A stretch of DNA of 64,000 bases from Ignavibacteria bacterium (GCA_016929695.1 JAFGII010000054.1:1-64000); one strand, 5' to 3'; numbered from the stretch's first letter, positions 17,868-27,743 are shown. The notes: generated by a model from the letters alone, not told the origin. Translations and numbers: made by a program.

Positions 17868-18400
17868 TTCGGTTTACTTTTTGTAGTATCTTTTTTCAGA
17901 AAATCGTTGATATCAATAAAAGATTTATCCGAACCGAAAATATTTTTCTTAAAAAAATCAAATATGCCCGGAGCGAAACTTGAAACATAACCATAAGTAT
18001 AAGAGGATTTTTTATCATTTTCGGAAATCATACCTGTTACATTCGAAATCAGAAGTAAAATACTTGCAATCAGCAAACCTTTAAACAACCCGAACGCAAG
18101 TCCCCCAGCTTTATCTACGGTTTTTGTCATAAAACTCATTTTACTTATTTTGCTCGCAATAAGAATACCCGTTAAATAAATAAAAACCGCAATTGCGCAA
18201 AAAGAAATAATGTCCAGCCATTTGTCGTCGTTGATAAATCTTTTTAAAACAAATGCCAGATTCGAATGAAATTTAGTAGCGAGATAAATTCCAAGAATGA
18301 TGGAAATTAAAGATACGAGTGATTTTATTAATCCCTTTTTAAAACTTAATAAAGTCGGTACAAGAATAATTATTAATATTATTACATCTAATGAATTCAA
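17864..18400 (-). CDS. CvpA family inner-membrane protein
   Basis: A 178-residue protein with four predicted transmembrane segments (about 5-22, 28-45, 65-85 and 100-122). The GLIKSLVSLISIILGIYLA start and the VDKAGGLAFGLFKGLLIASILL segment are typical of the CvpA/colicin V production family. The family's role is linked to envelope homeostasis but is not well defined. The start is a TTG at 18400, five bases after yqeY, and the end overlaps mutS2 by 4 bases. Confidence 0.85.
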   Translation of the reverse strand: MNSLDVIILIIILVPTLLSFKKGLIKSLVSLISIILGIYLATKFHSNLAFVLKRFINDDKWLDIISFCAIAVFIYLTGILIASKISKMSFMTKTVDKAGGLAFGLFKGLLIASILLLISNVTGMISENDKKSSYTYGYVSSFAPGIFDFFKKNIFGSDKSFIDINDFLKKDTTKSKPK

Positions 18401-18404
18401 ATAT

Positions 18405-18860
18405 TTACTGATTCATTCCGAGGTTTTTTCTTACAACATCCTGAATAAATTTGCCTTCTGCCTTACCTTTAAGTTCTTTCATAGCGGCACCCATAATTTT
18501 ACCGAAATCTTTTTCCGTTACTTCTCCGAAGCCCGATATAATCTTATCGAGAATTTTAAGCACTTCATCTTCGGGCAATTGTGCGGGTAAATATTCATTT
18601 ATAATTTCGAGCTGGAGTTTTTCTCTTTCAACCAAGTCTGTCCTACCTGCTTTTTCGAATATCTCAATAGATTCCTTACGCATCTTGGATTGCTTTTTAA
18701 GCAGGTCAATTTCTTCTTCCGGAGTCATTTCCCTGTTCATTCCGGATTTATCCATTTTTAAAATTTCCGCCCTGATGGAGCGAAGCGTGTCGAGTCTTGC
18801 CTGATTCTGTGTTTTTATAGCTGATTTTAAATCCTCGTTTATCTTTTCTTTTAGTGACAT
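18405..18860 (-). CDS. GatB/YqeY domain protein
   Basis: The 151-residue protein matches the free-standing YqeY family: LKEKINEDLKSAIKTQNQARLDTLRSIRAEI at the N-terminus and a C-terminal domain with DFGKIMGAAMKELKGKAEG. The C-terminal part is related to the tRNA-binding tail of amidotransferase GatB, but the cellular role is undefined. It starts 3 bases after the TPR-protein stop. Confidence 0.92.
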   Translation of the reverse strand: MSLKEKINEDLKSAIKTQNQARLDTLRSIRAEILKMDKSGMNREMTPEEEIDLLKKQSKMRKESIEIFEKAGRTDLVEREKLQLEIINEYLPAQLPEDEVLKILDKIISGFGEVTEKDFGKIMGAAMKELKGKAEGKFIQDVVRKNLGMNQ

Positions 18861-18863
18861 AAA

Positions 18864-19532
18864 TTAATGTTTAGGATTATATCTTTCCGACATAGCAATG
18901 TACTGTGATTTCGGATATTCGGTTTTAATTTTTTCGATTAATTTTTTTGCATTTTCAAAATCGTCAGCCCAGTAATAATTTCTAACGGCATAAAACAGGT
19001 ATTCATCCGCATTTGATAATTCATCTCCGAGTTTTGCAGCATTCTCATATTCCTCTGCTGCATTAGAATACTCCCCTCTTGCTTCGTAAATTGATGCAGT
19101 CCCCGCAAAAGATGCAGCTTTCAAAAACGGATTCTTACCCGAGAAATCTTTATAATACTTTTCTGCACTGTTGATATCCCTTAATGCAAGAAAACTGTTT
19201 GCCAGAAGGATTTTAGCAGTTTCACCGTTTTCGGAGGACCCATAATTATTGACGATAAATAAAAGTCCTTTTGCGATTCCTAATGAGTCACCGTTAATTG
19301 CCTGGTCATATTTACCCTCGAGATATAAAGGCTTTATCAAATTCAGTTCCAGTCCAGCAACTTCATTATTTGCGGCTTGTCTTTTAAAATAAATAAAAAC
19401 TACCAGAATTATGGCTATAACAGCAATTCCGCCTATATAAAAATGTTTCTTATATTTTTCAAAAAAATCTACTGCCTCTATATAATAATCGTATAACTTG
19501 TTTTCAGGACCCTTGGTTTTTATTTTAGCCAT
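18864..19532 (-). CDS. Membrane-anchored TPR protein (YfgM-like)
   Basis: 222 residues: a short basic cytoplasmic N-terminus, one hydrophobic segment (about 33-50, FYIGGIAVIAIILVVFIYF), then tetratricopeptide-like helices rich in ALA/TYR pairs (for example SAEKYYKDFSGKNPFLKAAS and NAAEEYENAAKLGD). The architecture resembles YfgM/AncM, which acts at the Sec translocon and with periplasmic chaperones; that comparison is inference. It is the first gene of the minus operon leading to mutS2. Confidence 0.75.
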   Translation of the reverse strand: MAKIKTKGPENKLYDYYIEAVDFFEKYKKHFYIGGIAVIAIILVVFIYFKRQAANNEVAGLELNLIKPLYLEGKYDQAINGDSLGIAKGLLFIVNNYGSSENGETAKILLANSFLALRDINSAEKYYKDFSGKNPFLKAASFAGTASIYEARGEYSNAAEEYENAAKLGDELSNADEYLFYAVRNYYWADDFENAKKLIEKIKTEYPKSQYIAMSERYNPKH

Positions 19533-19623
19533 ATTTATTAAATTTTAATTAATCGAATTTTAAAAACGTTAAATTTAATTATTAATTTTTATTAATTAAA
19601 GTCATATTTAGGGAAAAATTTAA

Positions 19624-19840
19624 TTTTGAATTTTGAATTATGTACGAAGCAGGATATATATTACGAATTATTACTTTAGTCATAAAATTCTGCGTAAACC
19701 GGACAACTTAATTCTAAAAAATTTAATGCAAGTATTACGTATCATGCACACTGATGACACTGATTAGACTGATTTACGCAGATTATTGAAAAGAAAAAAA
19801 CCTTTTGCTTCCTGTTTTACTGGGTTAAGAATTATTAATA
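19624..19840. repeat. Dispersed degenerate intergenic repeat, copy 1
   Basis: This lies in the 398-base gap between the TPR gene and the ygfZ-like gene, which holds no coding sequence I can support. Recognisable blocks are ATTCTGCGTAAACCGG (19687-19702), AAGTATTACGTATCA (about 19730-19744), CTGATTAGACTGATTTACG and TTTGCTTCC. The same blocks in the same order recur around 32985-33175 and 37192-37530. Confidence 0.5.
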
Positions 19841-19930
19841 GAGGGATTTAATGAGGGAGTTATGGATTTTGAACTAAATTGAAATACTATGTTAAAATGA
19901 CTAAATTTTAGGTTAAATTTATAATTTTCA

Positions 19931-20830
19931 TTGATATCGTTAGCGAAAAAATATTTTATCCGCCCTGTGGCAGTAATTGAAGGCAGGGGTTCTGAGGTTA
20001 TTGATTTTTTAAACAGAATCAGTTCAAATCAACTGAAAACATTAAAACCGGGACAAAACGCAGGAACAATTTTCTTAAATGACAAAGGAAGAATAATAGG
20101 ATTCGCAAAGATTATCAATGATTTCGAAAGGATCTTGATTAATACGGAAAAAGGTACAGAAAAAGTAATATCCGAACATCTTGAAAAATATATCTTCAAT
20201 GACGACGTAAAATTAACACTTTTAGAAAGCGAACATTCAGAAACGTACATATTTTACGAGGATATAAATGAATATATCGAATTCAGAAATGAAATCATAA
20301 AAAACTATTCCGGGAAAAGAAATTTTTTTTATTACACGGATTCTTTATACGGGAACACTTTCAATATATTAATTAAGCGTGAAGAACTACATCATATATT
20401 CGAATACCTAAAAGATTATAAAAAAGCCGATGAAGGAATGATTGAATATTACAGAATTATAAATAAAATCCCGAAATACCCTAACGAAATTAACGATACT
20501 TTTAATCCACTCGAATGCGGACTGGAAAAATACATATCACTCGATAAAGGATGTTACACTGGGCAGGAAGTTCTTGCGAGAATAGACAGCCGGAAAAAAC
20601 TTCCGAAATCGCTGAAGGTATTCAAAACCTCTACTAAACCCGGAGATAAAGGCATTATATATTTCGCTCAGGATGAAAAAGAAACAGAGGTGGGGATAAT
20701 AACAAGTGTAACAGAATACAAAAACGAAATTTTTTGTTTAGGATTTATAAGAACGATATATTTTTCGGACGAGAACGAATACTACGTAATAAAAAACAAA
20801 GAAAAAATTAAATTAATATTAATAAACTAA
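19931..20830 (+). CDS. YgfZ/GcvT-domain protein (folate-binding, Fe-S related)
   Basis: A 299-residue member of the aminomethyltransferase-fold YgfZ/IBA57 family. The diagnostic KGCYTGQEVLARID lies near 209-222, with the invariant cysteine. YgfZ uses tetrahydrofolate in the maintenance of certain Fe-S enzymes, including tRNA-thiolation proteins. The start is a TTG at 19931, and the first residues ISLAKKYFIRPVAV run straight into the conserved domain. It is 12 bases upstream of the aldolase gene. Confidence 0.85.
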   Translation: MISLAKKYFIRPVAVIEGRGSEVIDFLNRISSNQLKTLKPGQNAGTIFLNDKGRIIGFAKIINDFERILINTEKGTEKVISEHLEKYIFNDDVKLTLLESEHSETYIFYEDINEYIEFRNEIIKNYSGKRNFFYYTDSLYGNTFNILIKREELHHIFEYLKDYKKADEGMIEYYRIINKIPKYPNEINDTFNPLECGLEKYISLDKGCYTGQEVLARIDSRKKLPKSLKVFKTSTKPGDKGIIYFAQDEKETEVGIITSVTEYKNEIFCLGFIRTIYFSDENEYYVIKNKEKIKLILIN

Positions 20831-20842
20831 AAATAAAGCAAA

Positions 20843-21907
20843 ATGAACGAAAACATCAAGAAATTACTCGGTGCGGACAATGAATATCTTCTGCAGCACA
20901 AATGCACGACAATTCCGAAGGAAATGTTACATTTACCCGGACCGGATTTTGTAGAAAGAGTATTCATGGACACAGACAGGCATCCTGCGGTATTAAGGAA
21001 CATGCAACTGATATTCAACACAGGCCGTTTAGCGGGAACCGGATATTTATCCATACTACCCGTTGACCAAGGGATTGAGCATTCAGCCGGAGCATCATTT
21101 GCACCCAATCCCGCATATTTCGACCCGGAAAACATCGTAAAACTCGCAATAGAAGGCGGCTGCAATGCAGTAGCATCGACACTCGGAGTTTTAGGTGCCG
21201 TATCAAGAAGATATACACACAGAATTCCATTCATTCTGAAAATCAATCACAATGAATTACTCACCTATCCGAACAAATACGACCAGGTATTATTTGCAAA
21301 CATAGACCAGGCATTTGACATGGGCGCATCCGCCGTAGGTGCGACAGTATATTTCGGTTCGGAAGAATCCACAAGGCAGATAATGGAAATCTCCGATGCC
21401 TTTGCATACGCACATGAATTAGGGCTTGTAACTATTCTCTGGTGTTACCTTCGGAATTCTGCTTTTAATGTAAGAGGTGACAAAGACTACCACGTATCCG
21501 CAGATTTAACAGGTCAGGCAAATCATCTCGGAGTAACGATAGAAGCGGATATAATAAAGCAGAAACTTCCCGAGAACAACGGAGGATTCAACGCGATAAA
21601 ATTCGGAAAGACGCACAAACTCGTATACGAAAAACTCACATCAGATAATCCGATTGATTTAACAAGGTATCAGGTAGCAAACAATTATATGGGCAGAGCA
21701 GGATTAATAAACTCCGGCGGTGCCTCCACAGGCAAGGGCGAATCCGACTTACAGGAAGCCGTAAAGACAGCTGTCATTAACAAGCGTGCAGGAGGAATGG
21801 GACTAATATCCGGCAGGAAGGCATTCCAGAAGCCAATTAAAGAAGGAATTAAACTTCTGAATGCAATTCAGGATGTATATCTCGATAGTGACATAACAGT
21901 AGCATAA
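20843..21907 (+). CDS. fbaB: Class I fructose-bisphosphate aldolase (FbaB/DhnA type)
   Basis: This 354-residue Schiff-base aldolase catalyses the reversible cleavage of fructose-1,6-bisphosphate. [21 protein letters not shown] and [21 protein letters not shown] match the archaeal/bacterial class I group. [16 protein letters not shown] and the phosphate-binding [11 protein letters not shown] and [12 protein letters not shown] segments follow. Codon use is more GC-rich and regular than in its neighbours, consistent with strong expression. Confidence 0.92.
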   Translation: MNENIKKLLGADNEYLLQHKCTTIPKEMLHLPGPDFVERVFMDTDRHPAVLRNMQLIFNTGRLAGTGYLSILPVDQGIEHSAGASFAPNPAYFDPENIVKLAIEGGCNAVASTLGVLGAVSRRYTHRIPFILKINHNELLTYPNKYDQVLFANIDQAFDMGASAVGATVYFGSEESTRQIMEISDAFAYAHELGLVTILWCYLRNSAFNVRGDKDYHVSADLTGQANHLGVTIEADIIKQKLPENNGGFNAIKFGKTHKLVYEKLTSDNPIDLTRYQVANNYMGRAGLINSGGASTGKGESDLQEAVKTAVINKRAGGMGLISGRKAFQKPIKEGIKLLNAIQDVYLDSDITVA

Positions 21908-21923
21908 AATAAATCAAAATTAA

Positions 21924-22028
21924 ATGAACAAAGCAAAAAAGAAAGTTCTGAAGAAACACAGAAAAAAACAGTCAAAGGCAAAAGAAAAGATAAAAGCCTC
22001 AAAACAAAACAAGAAAAAAGAAAATTAA
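21924..22028 (+). CDS. 34-residue lysine-rich microprotein
   Basis: ATG at 21924, TAA ending 22028, only 16 bases after the aldolase stop. The peptide starts MNKAKKKVLKKHRKK and is about half lysine and arginine, with no hydrophobic segment. Such size and charge fit a ribosome- or nucleic-acid-associated small protein. A loose likeness to short KKxKHRKK ribosomal proteins (AURKAIP1/COX24 type) is only suggestive. A stem-loop follows at 22036-22067. No function can be assigned from sequence. Confidence 0.6.
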   Translation: MNKAKKKVLKKHRKKQSKAKEKIKASKQNKKKEN

Positions 22029-22035
22029 AAATTTC

Positions 22036-22067
22036 GCTGCAATACCGGTGAGAGCCTGTATTGCAGC
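22036..22067 (+). other. Stem-loop after the microprotein gene
   Basis: Arms GCTGCAATAC and GTATTGCAGC pair perfectly over 10 bp around a 12-base loop. There is no T run after it, so it is not a classic terminator. It sits 15 bases before the EamA transporter start and could act in mRNA stability or as an RNA element. Confidence 0.5.
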
Positions 22068-22082
22068 ATACAAAAAGATTCG

Positions 22083-23006
22083 ATGAAAAAGTTTATTATT
22101 TTCGCATACCTGATATTCAGTACATCTTTTACACCAATAGCCGCAAAAGTTGCTGTCGAGCAAATATCTCCTCTTTCACTTGCATTTTTCAGATTTGGAC
22201 TCGCAGCAATACTTTTTAATCTGATATTTCTGATACGCAGACAATCCTATAAAATCGATAGGAAAGATATTCCAATGTTTCTGTGGCTCGGTGCACTTGC
22301 CATTCCGATAAATCAGTTCTGTTTTTTAAAGGGAGTATCATTTTCCAATGCATCCCACTCGGGTGTAATATATTCACTTACCCCCCTATTTGCATACCTT
22401 CTGTCCGTAAAAATCAAAAACGAAAATTTTTCAGCAAAAAAATTATTTATAATACTGTTATCAATAACGGGAATAATAATAATATTCTATGAAAATTTAG
22501 TTATAACAAATCTGACCGAAGGAAACGTAATAACGGGAGATATTTTACTCGTGGGAGCAGTGTTTTCATGGGCTGCATATTTATCATACAGCAAAAACAT
22601 GGTTGAAAAATACGGTGCAATTAAAACCTCCGCTATAGCATTTTCAACAGGAATAATATTATACATTCCGGTTCTCATTTCAGATATAAAAAACCTGTCT
22701 TTCGATAAGGTTAATTTTTACGGTATATTAAGTTTCTTTCATCTGTCAGTACTCGTTGCTTTTTTAAGTTATTTTATTTTTGTATATTCATCAAAGACTT
22801 TTAAAGTCAGCAATCTAACTACTTATCTGAATTCTTCACCTGCCATAACCATATTTTTTTCCTGGCTTATATTAAATGAGCCTCTATCAGAACTTTTTAT
22901 AATCGGTGCATTAATTACTATTTCAGGTTCGATTCTTCTTCAGTATATATGCGGAAATAAAGAAAAAGCAAAATTACTCAACAAGGAATTGCTGGAATAT
23001 GAATGA
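22083..23006 (+). CDS. EamA/DMT-family inner-membrane transporter
   Basis: 307 residues with about ten hydrophobic helices arranged as two EamA repeats. FTPIAAKVAVEQISPLSLAFFRFGLAA marks the first repeat and GAVFSWAAYLSYSKNMVEKYG the second. These drug/metabolite-transporter proteins export amino acids or other metabolites; the substrate is unknown. The last 8 bases overlap the CDF gene, implying co-transcription. Confidence 0.88.
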   Translation: MKKFIIFAYLIFSTSFTPIAAKVAVEQISPLSLAFFRFGLAAILFNLIFLIRRQSYKIDRKDIPMFLWLGALAIPINQFCFLKGVSFSNASHSGVIYSLTPLFAYLLSVKIKNENFSAKKLFIILLSITGIIIIFYENLVITNLTEGNVITGDILLVGAVFSWAAYLSYSKNMVEKYGAIKTSAIAFSTGIILYIPVLISDIKNLSFDKVNFYGILSFFHLSVLVAFLSYFIFVYSSKTFKVSNLTTYLNSSPAITIFFSWLILNEPLSELFIIGALITISGSILLQYICGNKEKAKLLNKELLEYE

Positions 23007-24396
23007 TAAAATCGCAGATATCAACAAAAAGAAAATGAAAGTCGCAAAAGTATCACTTTTTGTTGCGATATTCATTGTACTGCTGAAAACTTCCGCATCA
23101 ATCTGGAGCGGCAGTCTTGCGGTATTATCCGAATTATTTCACTCTTCAACCGACCTGATTGCATCTTTGGTCACGATTATATCTCTCAAATATTCGGCAA
23201 GACCTCCCGACGAAGACCATCATTACGGACACGATAAAATTGAAAGTTTCTCTGCCCTTATACAGGTCTTAGTTCTCGTATTTATGTGCGTATACATACT
23301 TTATGAAGCAGTTTCGAGAATAATCAACCCTCCTTCAAATGTTAACATAGATTATTATTCATTTCTCGTTATATCAGTATGCATTGTCCTGGATTTTACA
23401 AGGTCGAGAGCATTAAAAAAAACGGCAAGAGAGACAAATTCACAGGCACTTGAAGCAGATGCTCTACATTTTTCATCGGATATTTTAAGTTCAGGCGTAG
23501 TGCTTATCGGTATCGCATTATATTACATAGAACCTGTCTTTGACCCCATAGCTGCAATAATAGTTTCCGTTATAATAATAATGATAACCTCAAAATTAAC
23601 CAAAAAAGCATATGACTCACTTATGGATAAAGTCCCTAAGGGGATGTACGAAAAAATAAAAAACGTCATAACGTCCACGGAAGGCATAGAAGGACTGAAA
23701 AATTTAAGAGTTCGTTCGACCAGTTCAAAAATATTTATTGACGCAACGGTTAATGTAGGAAGAACAAAATTATTTTACGAGACTCATGAAATTACTGAAA
23801 AAATCGAAGATAAGATAAAAAAAATTGCAGAGAATGCAGATATAATACTGCACACCGAACCTGTGGAAAGCAAAGACGAAACAATTAACGATAAAATCAG
23901 AATAATAGTAAACAATTCGGGATACAGATGCCACGATATATTCACATATAAATATAAAAACAGAATCACAGCCGAACTGCACATAGAAATACCGAACACG
24001 AAAGCTCTAACTGAAGCCCACGATACAGTAACACGACTGGAAGAAAAGATAAAAAATGGAATCAAAGTTATAGATGATGTAAAAGTACACATAGACAAAC
24101 CGGGTTTAATAGCCGACGAAGCAGAGGACATAACAAACAAATCAAACGAGATAGTAAGAATAACGGAAAACATAATAAAAGAGAACCGCAACGTACTGAA
24201 TTTTCATCATATAAAGGTATTCAGACTCCGGTCGGGATTGCGGTTATCCTGCGACTGTGAATTTGAACACAGTATTCCGTTCGACAGGGTACACAATTTT
24301 GTCACGGAACTCGAAAGTAAAATTTACATAAAATTAAAAGAACTTTATCCCGAATTAATAAACATAATAATACACGCAGAACCCAAAGGACAATAA
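22999..24396 (+). CDS. Cation diffusion facilitator with an extended cytosolic tail
   Basis: 465 residues. The six-helix CDF core carries the two metal sites HSSTD (helix 2) and HFSSD (helix 5) and the cytosolic DEDHHYGHDKIES segment, as in Zn/Mn/Fe exporters. The soluble C-terminal part runs from about 205 to 465, which is long enough for three consecutive ZT-dimer-like modules instead of the usual one. The HTEPV and HAEP repeats around 275-283 and 459-462 support this. Metal specificity is unknown. It overlaps the EamA gene and lies one base before the Gfo/Idh gene. Confidence 0.88.
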   Translation: MNDKIADINKKKMKVAKVSLFVAIFIVLLKTSASIWSGSLAVLSELFHSSTDLIASLVTIISLKYSARPPDEDHHYGHDKIESFSALIQVLVLVFMCVYILYEAVSRIINPPSNVNIDYYSFLVISVCIVLDFTRSRALKKTARETNSQALEADALHFSSDILSSGVVLIGIALYYIEPVFDPIAAIIVSVIIIMITSKLTKKAYDSLMDKVPKGMYEKIKNVITSTEGIEGLKNLRVRSTSSKIFIDATVNVGRTKLFYETHEITEKIEDKIKKIAENADIILHTEPVESKDETINDKIRIIVNNSGYRCHDIFTYKYKNRITAELHIEIPNTKALTEAHDTVTRLEEKIKNGIKVIDDVKVHIDKPGLIADEAEDITNKSNEIVRITENIIKENRNVLNFHHIKVFRLRSGLRLSCDCEFEHSIPFDRVHNFVTELESKIYIKLKELYPELINIIIHAEPKGQ

Positions 24397-24397
24397 T

Positions 24398-25405
24398 ATG
24401 GAAAACAAAATAAGAATCGGAATCATCGGCATAGGTCATCTCGGAAAGATGCATCTGAAAAACATAAAGGAACTGGAATCAGAACTCGGTTACATAGAAC
24501 TCTCAGGTGCATTCGACACAGACGCGGATAAGTTAAAGGAAGCATCAGATAGATTTAACGTAAAAACTTATTCAACCCTGCAGGAAATAATAAATGAAAT
24601 AGACGCTGCATTAATAATAACTCCGACTTCAACACACTTCGAAATTGCGGCAGAATTAATCAAAAACGATAAAAATATTTTCATCGAAAAGCCCGTTACT
24701 TCAAGTCCGGAGGAGGCAACCAAACTTAAAAAAATTTTAAACGAAAAAAACCTCACCGTTCAGGTCGGTCACATCGAAAGATTCAATCCTGCACTTCTTG
24801 CGGTTGAGAAGCACGAACTAAAGCCCCTATTCATCGAGAGCCACAGATTGTCAACATACAATCCACGCGGGTCAGACGTTTCAGTAATACAGGATTTAAT
24901 GATACACGACATTGATTTAATATTAAGTCTGATTAAATCCGAGGTCGAGGATATAGATGCAAGCGGAGTTGCATTAATCTCTAACAGCATAGACATTGCG
25001 AATGCGAGAATAAAATTCAGAAACGGTTCAGTTGCAAACATAACCGCATCTCGCATATCACAGAAGAAAATGCGAAAGATGAGAATATTTCAGAAAAACG
25101 CATACATATCACTTGATTTTCAGGAGAACATTGCGGAAGTATTCAAGTTAACAGAGACATCGAAAACATCATTCTTCAATTTCAGAAAAATCAAGATACC
25201 CGATACGGATATGAGCATATTATACGAAAAGCCGGAAATAAAGGAAAAGAATCCGATGAAGACGGAGCAGAGAAGATTTTTCGAAAGCATAAAGAACTCG
25301 ACTCCGCCGACAGTAACACTTGACGACGGAATCCGTGCATTAAAAGTGGCGGAAGAAATCATTAAAAAAAGCAACGACTCTTTAACCAAAATACTGAATC
25401 AATGA
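24398..25405 (+). CDS. Gfo/Idh/MocA-family sugar oxidoreductase
   Basis: 335 residues: an N-terminal Rossmann fold with GIIGIGHLGKMHLKNI, the FIEKPVTSSPEE catalytic lysine segment, and VGHIERFNPALLAVEK. The last is characteristic of the UDP-GlcNAc 3-dehydrogenase (GnnA-like) branch used for diamino lipid A. No gnnB or lpxA lies in the window, so that identity is a suggestion only. The start is one base after the CDF stop, and the 3' end overlaps the phosphoesterase by 4 bases. Confidence 0.82.
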   Translation: MENKIRIGIIGIGHLGKMHLKNIKELESELGYIELSGAFDTDADKLKEASDRFNVKTYSTLQEIINEIDAALIITPTSTHFEIAAELIKNDKNIFIEKPVTSSPEEATKLKKILNEKNLTVQVGHIERFNPALLAVEKHELKPLFIESHRLSTYNPRGSDVSVIQDLMIHDIDLILSLIKSEVEDIDASGVALISNSIDIANARIKFRNGSVANITASRISQKKMRKMRIFQKNAYISLDFQENIAEVFKLTETSKTSFFNFRKIKIPDTDMSILYEKPEIKEKNPMKTEQRRFFESIKNSTPPTVTLDDGIRALKVAEEIIKKSNDSLTKILNQ

Positions 25406-26217
25406 ATTTCAAAATCGCACATATTTCCGATTTGCACATAAACAGAAAAAACAAAGAACTTACTGAAAGATACGACAAACTAGTGAAAAGCATATCGAAA
25501 AATAAAATAGACCATCTGTTCATCACGGGAGACATAGTTCACAATCCCTTCGAAGGCGACTACAACACAGTAATAAAAAAATTAAAAAAATACGGTTACT
25601 TCAGCCGCGACAGATTATCCGTCTGCATCGGCAATCACGAAATATACGGCGGAGCAGAGCACGGCGGAAAATCATACCTTTTTCCTACACAATGCAAGAA
25701 CACGAACAAGAGAAAACGCATACAGGAATTCTGTAATTATTTCTGTGATACATTTCCTGAAAACCGAAAAATATTTCCATACGCAAAAGAAATCGGGGAT
25801 TTTGTAATATTCGGAATAAATTCAGTAGCCGACTGGTCATTAGACGGCAATCCAATCGGTTCAAACGGCGAAATCACAAACAAAGAATTAACCCAACTGA
25901 AAAAACTGCTTAACAATAAAATATTTACAGAAAAAATAAAAATTGTCCTGATACATCACCATTTTTATTACACCTCACTGAACAATGACGAGGTTTTTTC
26001 AAACTGGTTATATTCCGAGCGAGACACAATGCAATTGCATAACAGCAAAAACATCATTAATTTATTCAGAGAATACGGAATTAAATTGGTTTTTCACGGG
26101 CACACGCACATAAACGAAAATTATAAAATGAATGACATTACTTTCTTCAATACTTCCGGATGTCTTCTTCCTTTTACTAAAAAACATAAATACGAATATG
26201 CTACATTAACTTTATAA
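25402..26217 (+). CDS. Calcineurin-like metallophosphoesterase
   Basis: A 271-residue phosphoesterase with all five metal motifs: HISDLHINR (D-x-H), ITGDIVHNPFEGD, GNHEIYGG, LIHHHFYY and FHGHTHINE. It has no signal peptide, so it is cytosolic. The fold serves many phosphodiesters and phosphomonoesters. The single-domain length resembles CpdA- or LpxH-like enzymes, but neither can be chosen from motifs alone. An ATGA overlap links it to the upstream oxidoreductase. Confidence 0.85.
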   Translation: MNFKIAHISDLHINRKNKELTERYDKLVKSISKNKIDHLFITGDIVHNPFEGDYNTVIKKLKKYGYFSRDRLSVCIGNHEIYGGAEHGGKSYLFPTQCKNTNKRKRIQEFCNYFCDTFPENRKIFPYAKEIGDFVIFGINSVADWSLDGNPIGSNGEITNKELTQLKKLLNNKIFTEKIKIVLIHHHFYYTSLNNDEVFSNWLYSERDTMQLHNSKNIINLFREYGIKLVFHGHTHINENYKMNDITFFNTSGCLLPFTKKHKYEYATLTL

Positions 26218-26218
26218 T

Positions 26219-27622
26219 TTGAAAAACATATTTAAAAATACAATAATAAACAAAATATCAAAAATCGCAGTCGAAAACAATTTTGACGTATTTTTAGTAG
26301 GCGGTTATGTACGGGACAGGATACTTGAACTTCCTTCGACGGATATAGATTTCATGGTACTGGGCGATGCAACAGAATTTGCGGAATCAGCCGCAAAGCA
26401 ACTCAAAACAAATCTCGATGCGGTTTACAAAAAATTCGGAACGGCATTAATAAATTATAAAGAATACAAACTCGAATTTTCTTCCGCAAGGAAAGAAAGT
26501 TACAAGAAAGATTCACGTAAACCTAAAATTGAATTCTCAAATCTTGAAGACGATTTATCGAGACGCGACTTCACAATAAACGCACTTGCAGTACCGCTAT
26601 CTAATCCCGAAAAGATTATTGATTTATTCGACGGATTAAAGGACATAGAAAAAAAAGTAATCAGAACTCCTCTTGACCCTGAAAGAACATTTGATGACGA
26701 CCCTCTACGCATAATGAGAGCAATCAGGTTCGCTTCCCAACTGGAATTTCAGATAGAGCCCGAAACATTTTCTGCAATAAATAAAATGGCTTACCGTCTT
26801 AAAGAAGACAAAGTGGTTTCACAGGAAAGGATAACCAATGAACTTATCCTCATACTAAAATCAAAAAAACCTTCAATAGGTCTTGACCTTATGTATTTAT
26901 CCGGTGTAATGGATTATGTTTTCCCGGAAATATCTACAATGGCGGGAGTTGACCAAACATCCGCATACCATCACAAAGACGTATTTCACCACACTCTTCA
27001 GGTTGTAGATAACACAGCAAAAATCTCCGATGATATATGGCTCAGATTCGCTGCACTTGTTCACGATATTGCAAAGCCAAAAACCAAAAGATTTGTCGAA
27101 GGAACGGGCTGGACATTCCACGGACATTCCGAAATCGGCGCAAGAATGATCAAGAAAATCTTCAACAACCTTAAACTGCCGTTAAATAAACTAAATTATG
27201 TTGAAAAACTTATCAGGCTGCATTTAAGACCTATTCCTTTATCAGAAGAAGGCGTAACTGATTCTGCAATCAGGCGTCTTGCAGCGGAAGCGGGAGAAGA
27301 GCTGCCTGATTTAATGAAACTATGCAGGGCAGACATAACATCAAAGAATCCGGAGAAAATGAAGCGATTCATAGCGAACTACGATAAAATCGAAAAGCGG
27401 ATACTCGAAGTACAGGAAAAGGACGATCTCCGAAATTTCCAGTCACCTGTCCGCGGTGAAGAAATAATGGAAATCTGTAATTTGCATCCCTCTAAAGCCG
27501 TAGGAACTATAAAGAAAGCGATAGAAGAAGCGATACTTGAAGGAATAATTCCCAATGAATACGATGCCGCAAAAGAGTATCTTTACAAAATAAAGGATGA
27601 TATATTAAATAATATAAAATAG
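26219..27622 (+). CDS. cca: CCA-adding tRNA nucleotidyltransferase with HD domain
   Basis: 467 residues of the class II nucleotidyltransferase family. It shows the catalytic FLVGGYVRD and STDIDFMV (D42, D44), the RRDFTINALAV motif and the EDPLRIMRAIRFASQL-like neck (FDDDPLRIMRAIRFASQL). A C-terminal HD phosphohydrolase domain contains HHKDVFHHTLQV and LVHDIAKP. It completes tRNA 3' ends; neither tRNA in this window encodes CCA. The start is a TTG one base after the phosphoesterase stop. Confidence 0.9.
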   Translation: MKNIFKNTIINKISKIAVENNFDVFLVGGYVRDRILELPSTDIDFMVLGDATEFAESAAKQLKTNLDAVYKKFGTALINYKEYKLEFSSARKESYKKDSRKPKIEFSNLEDDLSRRDFTINALAVPLSNPEKIIDLFDGLKDIEKKVIRTPLDPERTFDDDPLRIMRAIRFASQLEFQIEPETFSAINKMAYRLKEDKVVSQERITNELILILKSKKPSIGLDLMYLSGVMDYVFPEISTMAGVDQTSAYHHKDVFHHTLQVVDNTAKISDDIWLRFAALVHDIAKPKTKRFVEGTGWTFHGHSEIGARMIKKIFNNLKLPLNKLNYVEKLIRLHLRPIPLSEEGVTDSAIRRLAAEAGEELPDLMKLCRADITSKNPEKMKRFIANYDKIEKRILEVQEKDDLRNFQSPVRGEEIMEICNLHPSKAVGTIKKAIEEAILEGIIPNEYDAAKEYLYKIKDDILNNIK

Positions 27623-27704
27623 TTTAAATTAGATATATAACTACATTATTTTTATATAAATTATATATTATTATTTGTAGTCATTTATATTACTTTTATT
27701 AATG

Positions 27705-27725
27705 TTCTAAAAAATTATTTTAGAA
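27705..27725 (+). other. AT-rich stem-loop upstream of the CrtW-like gene
   Basis: Arms TTCTAAAA and TTTTAGAA enclose a five-base loop in the 121-base gap after cca. It could be a weak terminator for the preceding operon or a leader hairpin. There is no clear U tract. Confidence 0.35.
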
Positions 27726-27743
27726 AATCAACAATAGAATTTT

